42,789 nucleotides of DNA from a virus. Both the position numbers and the translations under genes were made by a program. Below, in pieces: positions 35,073-42,789 of this stretch (position 1 is its first letter; each line of letters opens with the position of its first letter). Location of the stretch: positions 1 to 42,789 of the IMG/VR virus record IMGVR_UViG_3300030380_002546. One strand, written 5' to 3'. The notes beneath the pieces were generated by a model. The model worked only from the letters and a program-made list of their open reading frames with translations, searched no databases and was not told the origin of the DNA.

Positions 35073-36944
35073 ATGGCGTTACAAAAATTAATATTTAGAC
35101 CGGGAATAAATAGAGAAGGCACTGACTATGATAATGAAGGTGGTTGGTTTGATGTTAATTTAGTTCGTTTTAGAAAAGGTAGACCAGAAAAATTTGGTGG
35201 TTGGTTAAAATTAACAGCTAATACTTTTTTAGGCACAGCAAGAGCTTTACATAATTGGGTTACTTTAAGTAGCACAAAATTATTAGGTATAGGAACTAAT
35301 TTAAAATATTATATTTTAGAAGGTTCTTCTTACAACGATATAACACCTATAAGATCAACAACTGCAGCAGGTGATGTAACTTTTTCTGCAACTAATTCAG
35401 ACGCTACAATAACAGTAACAGATACTGCACACGGAGCAGTAAAAAATGATTTCGTTACTTTTTCTGGTGCTTCTTCTTTAGGCGGTAATATAAATTCTGC
35501 TGTATTAAATCAAGAATATCAAATAGCAACTATTGTAAATGCAAACTCTTACACAATAGAAGCTAAAAATACTAGTGGAGTTACTGTTACTGCTAATTCT
35601 AGTGATACAGGTAATGGTGGGGGATCTGTTGTAGGGGCTTATCAGATTAATACTGGTTTAGATGTGTTCGTAGCCTCTAGTGGTTGGGGAGTAAATACTT
35701 GGGGTGATGGAGGATGGGGTTCTACTTCACCTATATCTGCATCTAATCAACTTAGACTTTGGACACATGATAATTTTGGTGAAGATTTAGTTATAAACCC
35801 TAGAGGTGGTGGAATTTTTTATTGGGATCAAACTAATGGTTTAAGTACTAGAGCGGTAGCTTTATCATCATTATCAGGAGCTAATTTAGCACCTACAAAA
35901 GCTTTACAAGTTTTAACTTCAGAAACTGATAGACATTTAATAGTTTTAGGTTCTGATCCCTTAAATGCTGATGAGGATGCTAGAACAGGGTCTATAGACC
36001 CTATGTTAATAACTTTTAGTGATCAAGAAAATCCTGCAGTATTTAAACCTTTAACTACTAATACAGCAGGAAGTTTAAGATTATCTTCTGGTTCTTTAAT
36101 TGTTGGAGGTGTAAAAGCCCGTCAAGAAATATTAGTATGGACAGATACCTCATTATATTCTATGCAATTTATTGGACCTCCTTTTACTTTTGGAATTAAT
36201 TTAATAAATGAAAATTCTGGTTTAATGGCTCCAAAAGCTGCTATTACTACACCGAAAGCTGTTTTATGGATGGGGTATGAAAACTTTTATGCTTATACAG
36301 GAGCTGTTAATAAAGTAAGGTGCACAGTGCAAAATTATGTATTTAGTGATATTAACAGAGGTCAGGCTTATAAAATATTTGCTTTTACTATAAACAATAA
36401 AAATGAAGTCGGATGGTTTTATCCTTCTGCTTCGTCTGATGAAATAGATAGATATGTAATATATAACTATGAAGAAGATACTTGGACATATGGACAACTT
36501 ATTAGAACTTCATGGTTAGACGAGGGGGTAGAAAATTTCCCACAAGCTAGTGCTAATAATTATATTTATCAACATGAAACTGGTTTTGATGATGATGGTC
36601 AACCTATGACAGGTGTGTTTATAGAAAGTTCTGATATTGATATTGGTGAGGGCGATACGTTTTCGTTTATAAATAGGCTTATACCTGATGTTAAGTTTTT
36701 ATCTAATTCTGGTGGAGGTCAATTAAATATGGTTACTAAAGTTAGAAACTTTCCTAATGAGGACTTAGCTACTGCTAATACTAGTGAAATTACTTCTACT
36801 ACAACTCAAAAACATATAAGAGCTAGGGGTAGACAGTTTGTATTTAGAGTAGAATCAGATGATGATAACGCACCTGCTAATACAGGCACAGGTTGGAGAT
36901 TAGGAGCTACAAGAGTAGATGTAAGGCAAGACGGTAGAAGGTAA
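35073..36944 (+). CDS. Large tail nozzle/hub-like structural protein, 623 aa
   Basis: The start MALQKLIFRPGINREGTDYD then EGGWFDVNLVRFRKGRPEKF is a strong pattern of a large structural protein of short-tailed marine phages. The body is beta-rich with repeated GGW and W..G motifs compatible with a propeller (for example WGVNTWGDGGWGST; WTDTSLYSMQFIGPPFTFGI; WMGYENFYAYTGAVNKV). Nozzle proteins of the T7 gp12 or P22 gp10 type form the lower tail. Assignment is by pattern, length and neighbourhood with ejection genes, so the precise role is open. It starts immediately after the lysozyme stop without spacer. Confidence 0.8.
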   Translation: MALQKLIFRPGINREGTDYDNEGGWFDVNLVRFRKGRPEKFGGWLKLTANTFLGTARALHNWVTLSSTKLLGIGTNLKYYILEGSSYNDITPIRSTTAAGDVTFSATNSDATITVTDTAHGAVKNDFVTFSGASSLGGNINSAVLNQEYQIATIVNANSYTIEAKNTSGVTVTANSSDTGNGGGSVVGAYQINTGLDVFVASSGWGVNTWGDGGWGSTSPISASNQLRLWTHDNFGEDLVINPRGGGIFYWDQTNGLSTRAVALSSLSGANLAPTKALQVLTSETDRHLIVLGSDPLNADEDARTGSIDPMLITFSDQENPAVFKPLTTNTAGSLRLSSGSLIVGGVKARQEILVWTDTSLYSMQFIGPPFTFGINLINENSGLMAPKAAITTPKAVLWMGYENFYAYTGAVNKVRCTVQNYVFSDINRGQAYKIFAFTINNKNEVGWFYPSASSDEIDRYVIYNYEEDTWTYGQLIRTSWLDEGVENFPQASANNYIYQHETGFDDDGQPMTGVFIESSDIDIGEGDTFSFINRLIPDVKFLSNSGGGQLNMVTKVRNFPNEDLATANTSEITSTTTQKHIRARGRQFVFRVESDDDNAPANTGTGWRLGATRVDVRQDGRR

Positions 36945-37255
36945 TGGCTAAATTATTACCGACTAATTTGCCTTTTGCAGTAGATGAAGTAAGTCCAGAA
37001 TTATTTAATAAATTAATTAGAATACTTGAACTTAATTTAGGGCAAGTAGATATATTAAATACTTATCAAGTAAATACTGCGGATAGAGATAAACAAAATT
37101 TTAATACTGGCACTGTAATTTTTAATACTTCAGAAAATACTTTACAACTATGGGATGGGTTTGAGTTTGTAAACCTTTCTACACCTTTTACAGTTAAATG
37201 TATTGTAGGAACTGCTACTTCAGCTGTCGGCTCAGTGACTGTTACTATAAGTTAA
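36944..37255 (+). CDS. Small tail-associated protein, 103 aa
   Basis: The N-terminal half is helical (VDEVSPELFNKLIRILELNL). The second half is beta and contains FNTGTVIFNTSENTLQLWDG, a phrase common to fibre-trimer and head/tail spike domains. It starts at a TAATG overlap with the nozzle-like gene, so it probably attaches to the tail end. It has no Cys and no signal peptide. Function is inferred from context only. Confidence 0.78.
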   Translation: MAKLLPTNLPFAVDEVSPELFNKLIRILELNLGQVDILNTYQVNTADRDKQNFNTGTVIFNTSENTLQLWDGFEFVNLSTPFTVKCIVGTATSAVGSVTVTIS

Positions 37256-37259
37256 AAAA

Positions 37260-37289
37260 CTTTATCTTATTAATAATAATAGCTATGAT
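37260..37289 (+). promoter_or_regulatory. Possible promoter (degenerate CTTTA box)
   Basis: CTTTATCTT (37260-37268), then TATGAT (37284-37289), a spacing comparable with the GCTTTACTTT promoters further left. It lies in the only sizeable gap of the right part and precedes a structured leader. Confidence 0.4.
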
Positions 37290-37300
37290 ATAAAGTATTC

Positions 37301-37358
37301 AGGAGTCAATAAGACTACCTGCATCTATTTATAGATTACATAAGGATTTGTATGCAGG
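37301..37358 (+). promoter_or_regulatory. Leader with two mutually exclusive hairpins
   Basis: Hairpin A: AGGAGTC (37301-37307) with GACTACCT (37313-37320), one bulge, AATAA loop. Hairpin B: CCTGCAT (37318-37324) with ATGCAGG (37352-37358). Both need the CCT at 37318-37320, so only one can form. Hairpin B includes part of the ribosome site (CAGGGAG) of the gene at 37365. This is a switch-like layout. Confidence 0.45.
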
Positions 37359-37364
37359 GAGTTT

Positions 37365-37667
37365 ATGGCTAAAGCAAAACGTAAAGAAAAATCTATACGA
37401 CGCACTACTAAAGGCAAAGGGGCTAATTACAGACCTACTAAAAGTGGAGCAGGAATGACTGCTAAAGGTGTAAAAGCTTATAGACGTAAAAATCCCGGAT
37501 CTAAATTAAAAACTGCAGTAACTGGAAAAGTTAAAAAAGGCAGTAAAGCTGCAAAACGTAGGAAATCTTATTGTGCAAGAAGTGCAGGACAAATGAAAAA
37601 ATTCCCAAAAGCGGCAAAAAATCCTAATTCAAGATTAAGACAGGCTAGAAGAAGATGGAAATGTTAG
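37365..37667 (+). CDS. Very basic Cys-containing protein (DUF6321-like), 100 aa
   Basis: A Lys/Arg/Ala-rich protein. GAGMTAKGVKAYRRKNPGSK followed by LKTAVTGKVKKGSKAAKRRK and SYCARSAGQMKKFP...DPNSR-like NPNSRLRQARRRWKC is the signature I recall as DUF6321, found in phages and some large DNA viruses. Two Cys (in YCARS and the last residue) are part of the pattern. Nucleic-acid binding is very likely. It sits alone behind a structured leader and just ahead of the ejection protein genes, which fits a packaged, DNA-associated protein. Confidence 0.85.
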   Translation: MAKAKRKEKSIRRTTKGKGANYRPTKSGAGMTAKGVKAYRRKNPGSKLKTAVTGKVKKGSKAAKRRKSYCARSAGQMKKFPKAAKNPNSRLRQARRRWKC

Positions 37668-38686
37668 AAAAACAAGGAATAGGTTCTTTATCTAATATGG
37701 TAGAAAAAGATTTTGAGTCTGCACCTGAGTATGGAATAGGTGGTGAACTTAGAAAAGCATTTAAAAAATTAGGTCCTGCAATCGGGGCTATCATAGGCGG
37801 TGTTATAGGTGGAGCTCCCGGTGCTGCAATCGGTGCTGGTATTGGAACGAAAACTTCTGCTAGTGATAATTATGCACAAAATATGTTACTTGCTGCTGGT
37901 CTAGCCGGTGGCTTTGGTGCACAGGGTCAAGGGTTTAGGGCTACTTTTTCAAATCCCGGACAAGCATTTAGTTCAGCTTTTGCTAATGTTGGTGATTCGA
38001 CTTTAGGTAGTTTATTAGGTATAGGTAATCAAGGGTTCGATTTTTCTAATGCAACTTTTGATAAAAAGACAAGGAAATTTGTTGATCCTAAAGGTAATTC
38101 TTTAAGTCCTCCTAAATTTTATGAAGGTAGAAGAGAGATGGTTGCAAGTAAAACTGCTGACCTAGCAGGAGATAAAACTGTATTAGATAGAATTAAAGGA
38201 GGTATAGGTAGTTTAGAAGAATTTGCTAAAGAAAATCCTCTCACAACTCAACTTGGAACACAATTAATATTTCCTAAATTAGTCGAAGCTATTTATGGTA
38301 AAGACCCATATGGAACTCAAGGTAGGTTTAGTTTTGCTGATCAAGGTCTTAGACCGGGAGTAAACCCTTTACAAAATAACCCTTATATACAAGGTTCAGT
38401 AGTTAATACACCACAGTTTCCAAATTTAAAAAATTTCGTAGGAGCAAATAGAGCAATGTTCGGTGGGAAAATAGGTTATAAAGATGGAGGACCTAAACTT
38501 GATGCTATGATGGTTAGACCAGACGGAGAAATAAGAGGTCCCGGCACACCAACAAGCGATGATATTCCTGTATACTTAAGCGACCAAGAATATGTTTTAC
38601 CGAAAGTTATGGTAGATTATTTAGGTGGCGGAGATTACGAACAAGGCATAGCTAACCTAGAACAAATAAGGACAAAATTAGTATAA
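37655..38686 (+). CDS. Internal virion / ejection-type protein with glycine zipper, 343 aa
   Basis: Residues about 40-70 form a glycine-zipper helix (GPAIGAIIGGVIGGAPGAAI, then GAGIGTK) that could insert in membranes. The C-terminal VRPDGEIRGPGTPTSDDIPV followed by YLSDQEYVLPKVMVDYLGGG is a motif (GPGT.TSD.IP..LSd.EyV.P) I know from large internal virion proteins of marine phages. It likely helps DNA pass the cell envelope. Starts 13 bases inside the upstream basic gene; ATG 37661 is an alternative start. It ends one base into the next gene. Confidence 0.78.
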   Translation: MEMLEKQGIGSLSNMVEKDFESAPEYGIGGELRKAFKKLGPAIGAIIGGVIGGAPGAAIGAGIGTKTSASDNYAQNMLLAAGLAGGFGAQGQGFRATFSNPGQAFSSAFANVGDSTLGSLLGIGNQGFDFSNATFDKKTRKFVDPKGNSLSPPKFYEGRREMVASKTADLAGDKTVLDRIKGGIGSLEEFAKENPLTTQLGTQLIFPKLVEAIYGKDPYGTQGRFSFADQGLRPGVNPLQNNPYIQGSVVNTPQFPNLKNFVGANRAMFGGKIGYKDGGPKLDAMMVRPDGEIRGPGTPTSDDIPVYLSDQEYVLPKVMVDYLGGGDYEQGIANLEQIRTKLV

Positions 38687-40140
38687 TGGCAGTAGAATCA
38701 CAACAACAAATATTAGCCCCTAACAGAATCGTACAAGATATGATTGCAGGTGGCGGAGCAGGTATTCCCGGATTATTTCCTTTATTAAATCAACAATTAG
38801 TTAATCAGTTCTCACAACTAGGTTTACCAGATACTAATCCTTTTACATATACAGGACAACGTATAGCTGACTTTACACCGCAAGAAAGACGAGCTTTCGA
38901 ATTAGGTGAACAAGCTATAGGTTCATATAGACCTTTTTTAGATAGAAGTGCGTCTTTAACAGAACAAGCTGCACAAGAATTAATGCGTAGCGGACAAACT
39001 GGTAGAGAACAAATTGCTTCTGGTTTAGCACAAGCAACAGATTTAGCAGGTAGAGGTGTATCAAGGTTAGAAGGTTCATTAGCTCCTGAATTAGATTTAT
39101 ATAGACAGGCAGAAGAAGCAGCTCGTATGGGAGCAGGTGACGTAGGTCGAGGGGTAAGTGAAGCACAGATGGGCTTTAGAGGTCTTGCAGGAAGTCAAGC
39201 TCCATTTATTTCTTCTGCATTAGGGGGACTAGGTCAAGCAGGTCTTGCAGGTCTTTTATCTACAAGAGGTTTTGATCCTAGATCAACAAGTGCTTTCTTT
39301 AATCCTTTTGAAGACGCTGTTGTACAACAAACATTACGTGATGTTGGCGAAGGTTTAGCTACATCAGATATAGCTAATAGAGCACAACAAGTTAGAAGTG
39401 GTGCTTTTGGTGGAGCTAGAGGTAGATTAGCTTCTGAAGAATTAGCTAGACGTGCAGGTCGTGGAGCAGCAGAAGCAGTAGGTGGGATAAGAGCACAAGG
39501 GTTTGGTTTAGCACAAAATGCTGCACAACAAGCATTTGAAGCACAACAAGCTAGACAAGCAAATCAAGCTAGATTATTATCACAATTAGCAGGACAAACT
39601 GGTGCATTAGGACAACAAACACTAGCCGGACAACAAGCTGGATTACAAGGTTTATTAGGTGCTACACAATTAGGTGGTGCTCAACAATCACAATTAGCAC
39701 AACAACTAGGTAGATTAGGACAAGCTGCAGGAACTGCAGGTCGACAAGTAGGTCTAGGTATCGGTCAGCTAGGTTCACAACTTGGAACTTTAGGTTTAGG
39801 TGCAGGACGTTATACAGGTGCTTTAGGTTCAAGTTTAGGACAAGGATTAGGACAATTAGGTACACAACAACTTAATATAGGTAGACAGCTACCTGCTCTA
39901 CAAAGAGGAGATGTTCAATTATTAGGTAATATAGGTGGTACACAAAGAGGTATGCAACAAACAGGTCTTGATTTAGATTATCAAAACTTTGTTGGTCAAT
40001 ATAATTTACCTATGCAAACTATTGCTAATGTAGCAGGAATATTTGGTGGGCTTGCACCATTAGCAGGTTCTACAACATCTGTAATACCAATAGGTAATCA
40101 GTTTGATATGAGTATGGGTGCAGGATTAGGTTCAATATAA
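38686..40140 (+). CDS. Gln/Gly/Ala/Leu-rich internal virion protein, 484 aa
   Basis: Composition is extreme: residues about 150-440 are made mostly of Gly, Gln, Ala and Leu in repeated LGQ, GLG and QQA patterns (LAGQTGALGQQTLAGQQAGL; LGIGQLGSQLGTLGLGAGRY). The N-terminal part has FTYTGQRIADFTPQERRAFE. Long, mildly hydrophobic helices of this kind are typical of podovirus ejection proteins that leave the head with the DNA. No enzyme motif is seen. It is flanked by other ejection-type genes and overlaps the first by one base. Confidence 0.78.
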   Translation: MAVESQQQILAPNRIVQDMIAGGGAGIPGLFPLLNQQLVNQFSQLGLPDTNPFTYTGQRIADFTPQERRAFELGEQAIGSYRPFLDRSASLTEQAAQELMRSGQTGREQIASGLAQATDLAGRGVSRLEGSLAPELDLYRQAEEAARMGAGDVGRGVSEAQMGFRGLAGSQAPFISSALGGLGQAGLAGLLSTRGFDPRSTSAFFNPFEDAVVQQTLRDVGEGLATSDIANRAQQVRSGAFGGARGRLASEELARRAGRGAAEAVGGIRAQGFGLAQNAAQQAFEAQQARQANQARLLSQLAGQTGALGQQTLAGQQAGLQGLLGATQLGGAQQSQLAQQLGRLGQAAGTAGRQVGLGIGQLGSQLGTLGLGAGRYTGALGSSLGQGLGQLGTQQLNIGRQLPALQRGDVQLLGNIGGTQRGMQQTGLDLDYQNFVGQYNLPMQTIANVAGIFGGLAPLAGSTTSVIPIGNQFDMSMGAGLGSI

Positions 40141-40141
40141 A

Positions 40142-41902
40142 ATGAATTTACAAGATTTAGAAAGAATGATAGCTCAAAGCGGAGGTTTATATCCGTTAGA
40201 TATGTATAGACGTGGCACCACTCCCGGTGGTGGTATAACTACCCTTAAAGATGTTAATCTTCCCGGAGTTGATGCACCGCAAGCAGGTGGTGTATCTATG
40301 GTTAATAATATACCTAGAGCAAATTTACCTACAGCTAATATACCTACAGGCGGTTCAGCTAATAGATTAGATGATTTAATTTCTCAAGGTGGTGGTGGGC
40401 GAAGTCCTATTAGTAGCCTTTTAAGTAATTTTGATAAAGATGAAATTAATTTAGGTAATATAGACGATATAGCTAATTTATTAACTAATGAGTTATACCC
40501 ACAAACTACTGGTCAAGACCGTGGTTTTGTAAAAGATACTGTATTAAGGTTAATAGCAGCAGGACAAAGTCCAGAGTTTCAAAGAGGCTTTTTAGCTCAA
40601 AGAGGAAAAGAAGCTAAAGCCGAAGCAGAACTAATGGCTACAAAACAAGATACTAGAAAAACTATTTATGGTAAATTATTAGATGATTTCTTAGAAGAAG
40701 GAGACTCTTTTACACCTAAATTAGAACCTGTATTTACTATAAATAGGTCAACCGGTGAAGAAACTGGTGGTGTAATAAGAAAAATTAGAGACGGTAAAGG
40801 TTTCGAAACTGATGAGGTATTTGCTTTAGCAACAAATGAAAAAGGTGAACCTTTAACTCAAGATCAAATGAGTGGAGATCAAATATTCTATCAAGGTAAT
40901 GTATATAGACCATTAGACCCCCAAGCTGAATCATGGGATAAAGATAGGTTAAATTTACGTAGTGCTTTTGATTTAGATAGACAATCTGGAAGTCAAACAG
41001 CATTTGATAAAAGAGTAGATAAATACAGTGAAAGATTATTAGCATTAGACGCATTATATGGTTTAGCTAATTCTGGTTTAAGTTTATTAGGTGAAATAGT
41101 TCCTGCTGCAACAGATCAATTTGGTTTAGCTCAAGCTGTAAAAGGGCTTGTTGTATCTGGTAATCAACAAATAAATGAAATGTCTAATTTATTATTAGGC
41201 GATGAACAAGTATCTAGTTTAGCAAAAAATATAGGAATATCAGTAGATGAATTAAAAGCACAAAACGCTGCTTCAACTGAACGAATGAGAGAAGTCTTTG
41301 ATGACCCTAATAAATTAAATGGCATAGTAGGAGCAGATGGAAATAAATTTAATTGGGATAGGTTTGGTAGACTATCTGATGATAAAGCTAAAGATTCACA
41401 ATATAAATCTATTTTATTACAAATGGCGTATCAGGCAGCGATGATTAATGGTCAAGAAGGTAGATCACTTTCTGATAAAGATATTGTAAATATGTTAAAT
41501 ATTGTTGGTGGTGAAGTTTCTGATGTAAACGGTGCTATAAGGTTAATGTCAAGTTTTGTATTAAGCACTACTGCTAATTTAGAAAAAAGAGGTAAACGTT
41601 TAAGAGAAACTTATGTAGAAGGCGTAGACAAAAAACCATATTCTAAAGAAGCAGTTGAAATAGGTTTTAAAGATCCTTTTAAAATGTTAGTAGAAGATAA
41701 ACCTAATACTACAAGATCTGTTATGAATATTATAAATTTAACTCATCCAGATTTATTAGAAACACAATTATTAGATTCTGGTTTTGATTATAAATCATTT
41801 ATAAACCCTAATACTGCCGATTCAGGCACAGCGACAAAACCCCCTCCGACACAGGAAGAAATAGAAGAAGTTTTTACTAATTTAATTATGAGAAAGCCAT
41901 AG
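40142..41902 (+). CDS. Probable internal virion protein, 586 aa
   Basis: A mostly helical protein with a Gly/Pro-rich start (MNLQDLERMIAQSGGLYPLD; RRGTTPGGGITTLKDVNLPG). Helical and charged segments follow, including RGFLAQRGKEAKAEAELMAT (about 145-165) and QMAYQAAMINGQEGRSLSDK. No catalytic motif recognised. Starts two bases after the previous stop without a clear ribosome site, so coupling is likely. Position between two ejection-type proteins supports an internal virion role; that is inference. Confidence 0.77.
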   Translation: MNLQDLERMIAQSGGLYPLDMYRRGTTPGGGITTLKDVNLPGVDAPQAGGVSMVNNIPRANLPTANIPTGGSANRLDDLISQGGGGRSPISSLLSNFDKDEINLGNIDDIANLLTNELYPQTTGQDRGFVKDTVLRLIAAGQSPEFQRGFLAQRGKEAKAEAELMATKQDTRKTIYGKLLDDFLEEGDSFTPKLEPVFTINRSTGEETGGVIRKIRDGKGFETDEVFALATNEKGEPLTQDQMSGDQIFYQGNVYRPLDPQAESWDKDRLNLRSAFDLDRQSGSQTAFDKRVDKYSERLLALDALYGLANSGLSLLGEIVPAATDQFGLAQAVKGLVVSGNQQINEMSNLLLGDEQVSSLAKNIGISVDELKAQNAASTERMREVFDDPNKLNGIVGADGNKFNWDRFGRLSDDKAKDSQYKSILLQMAYQAAMINGQEGRSLSDKDIVNMLNIVGGEVSDVNGAIRLMSSFVLSTTANLEKRGKRLRETYVEGVDKKPYSKEAVEIGFKDPFKMLVEDKPNTTRSVMNIINLTHPDLLETQLLDSGFDYKSFINPNTADSGTATKPPPTQEEIEEVFTNLIMRKP

Positions 41903-42789
41903 ATGATTGACCCTATAACAGAATCATCTGATAATATTTTAAATTTTAAATCAGGTGATGATACAGCTAGTTTATTATCTAGTGAAGATATTGATTTTAT
42001 AAATAATTATCAAAAGTTAGACGCTGAAACTAGACAAAAGTTTTTAGAAAGAGACGATGAAGTCGGTGAAAAACTTCGTAATATTTTACAAGATATTCAA
42101 AAAAGAACACAATTAAAACAAGTTTTAGAACCTAAAGAACAATTACCTCCAGAAGACCTTGGTCAAGGTTTTCAAGCAGGTGCTGCTAAAACATTACAAG
42201 GTATGGGTGAACTTCTTGGTAGCGGTTCTCAAAAATTAAGAGACATTACTCCTGAGTTTTTAAAACCTTTTAATCTACCAGCTTATACCATTGATACTTT
42301 ATCTAAAGCATATTCTGGGGTAGGTAATTTATTAGATCCAACAGGCGAAAGGAAACGATATCAAGATTTAGGTATAGACCCCTTTGATGGTTTTAACATA
42401 GGTGAAAGAGCTTATTTAGGTGTTGGTGCTACAAGAAATTACACAGTAGACGATGTTAAAACTACCTTAAATACAACTAGAGGACAAGAACCTTACTTTG
42501 TTGGGCATTTAATAGCAGGAGATAAAAATAGCCCTATCGTTTTTCAAATGAATGAAAATGATCAACCTAGAGCTGTTAATAGTCCTGGATTTACAGTAGA
42601 GGATTTAACAGAGTTCGGTGTTCAAGATGCAGCTCCTTTAATTCCAGAAATAGCAGCATCGATATTTTTAAAAAATAGATTTTTTGGTAAAGGAGAACTT
42701 TTAGAAAGTAGAGGAAAAAAAGCAGCTGCTTTTACAAGCACACAAGTTGCACCAGCTACTTTAATTAATGGTTTATATGAGTATATAAG
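41903..42789 (+). CDS. Partial large virion protein (runs off the window)
   Basis: The frame opens with ATG directly after the previous stop (TAGATG) and stays open for 295 codons to the end of the window, so the 3' end is missing. It starts MIDPITESSDNILNFKSGDD, continues with charged helices (QKLDAETRQKFLERDDEVGE), and has a Gly/Ala segment (DLGQGFQAGAAKTLQGMGEL) and NIGERAYLGVGATRNYTVDD. The last visible part is a helix with APLIPEIAASIFLKNRFFGK. Length and position suggest the largest internal virion protein, which in podoviruses often carries a peptidoglycan-cleaving domain; none is visible in the part present. Confidence 0.82.
   Translation, partial: MIDPITESSDNILNFKSGDDTASLLSSEDIDFINNYQKLDAETRQKFLERDDEVGEKLRNILQDIQKRTQLKQVLEPKEQLPPEDLGQGFQAGAAKTLQGMGELLGSGSQKLRDITPEFLKPFNLPAYTIDTLSKAYSGVGNLLDPTGERKRYQDLGIDPFDGFNIGERAYLGVGATRNYTVDDVKTTLNTTRGQEPYFVGHLIAGDKNSPIVFQMNENDQPRAVNSPGFTVEDLTEFGVQDAAPLIPEIAASIFLKNRFFGKGELLESRGKKAAAFTSTQVAPATLINGLYEYI

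Overview
The window is part of the genome of a tailed, podovirus-like double-stranded DNA phage. Every gene I can support lies on the + strand, genes are tightly packed (many TAATG or ATGA start/stop overlaps), and the DNA is strongly AT-rich. The virion gene set contains a large terminase, a portal with a long P22-style coiled-coil tail, a scaffold, a capsid protein, short connector proteins, a nozzle-like protein and several large Gly/Gln/Ala-rich putative ejection proteins. There is no tape measure, sheath or tail-tube gene, which points to a short-tailed particle. Many proteins look like families I associate with marine phages (MazG-like, GroES-like, LamG/SPRY fibres, cupredoxin-like domain, very basic small proteins). 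An AT-rich marine bacterial host is likely; the exact host is not determinable here. No integrase, repressor, tRNA, CRISPR or DNA polymerase is visible. Replication genes are presumably outside the window, and both ends cut through genes.

Bases 1-6713 hold about 19 small, mostly unrecognised genes of an early/middle type, including three Cys-pair (zinc-binding) proteins and a MazG-like nucleotide pyrophosphohydrolase. They are served by a repeated promoter element (AAAT-S-GCTTTACTTT, then a TATAAT-like box 14-17 bases on). A 273-base non-coding stretch in front of mazG is full of interlocking inverted repeats and carries a sequence complementary to the mazG ribosome binding site. It is the most interesting candidate in the window. 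A strong terminator at 6727-6761 ends the block.

Bases 6714-9000 form a control region. It has a very AT-rich stretch with spaced TATTACTTT repeats, the small terminase gene, two monocistronic paralogous small genes each with its own promoter and terminator, a decayed TCCAATCG minisatellite, an imperfect 22-bp palindrome and a textbook G-quadruplex motif.

Bases 8998-25940 are the packaging and head module: large terminase, portal, GroES-like co-chaperonin, scaffold, decoration proteins, major capsid protein with a UUCG terminator behind it, connector genes, and a run of extremely basic small proteins. Bases 25942-28980 encode fibre or receptor-binding proteins (LamG+SPRY, a three-repeat DUF7483-like protein, a fibre-assembly-like protein). 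Bases 28990-35072 are a lysis/surface module: small membrane proteins and holin candidates, an Asn/Thr-rich exported protein, a nidogen-domain protein with an acidic stretch, a lipoprotein, an overlapping i-spanin/o-spanin pair, a thermonuclease and a GH24 lysozyme. Bases 35073-42789 carry the nozzle-like protein and the internal virion/ejection proteins; the last gene runs off the end of the window.

Family assignments come from reading motifs in the translated sequences, without database searches. Functions of unrecognised genes are left open.
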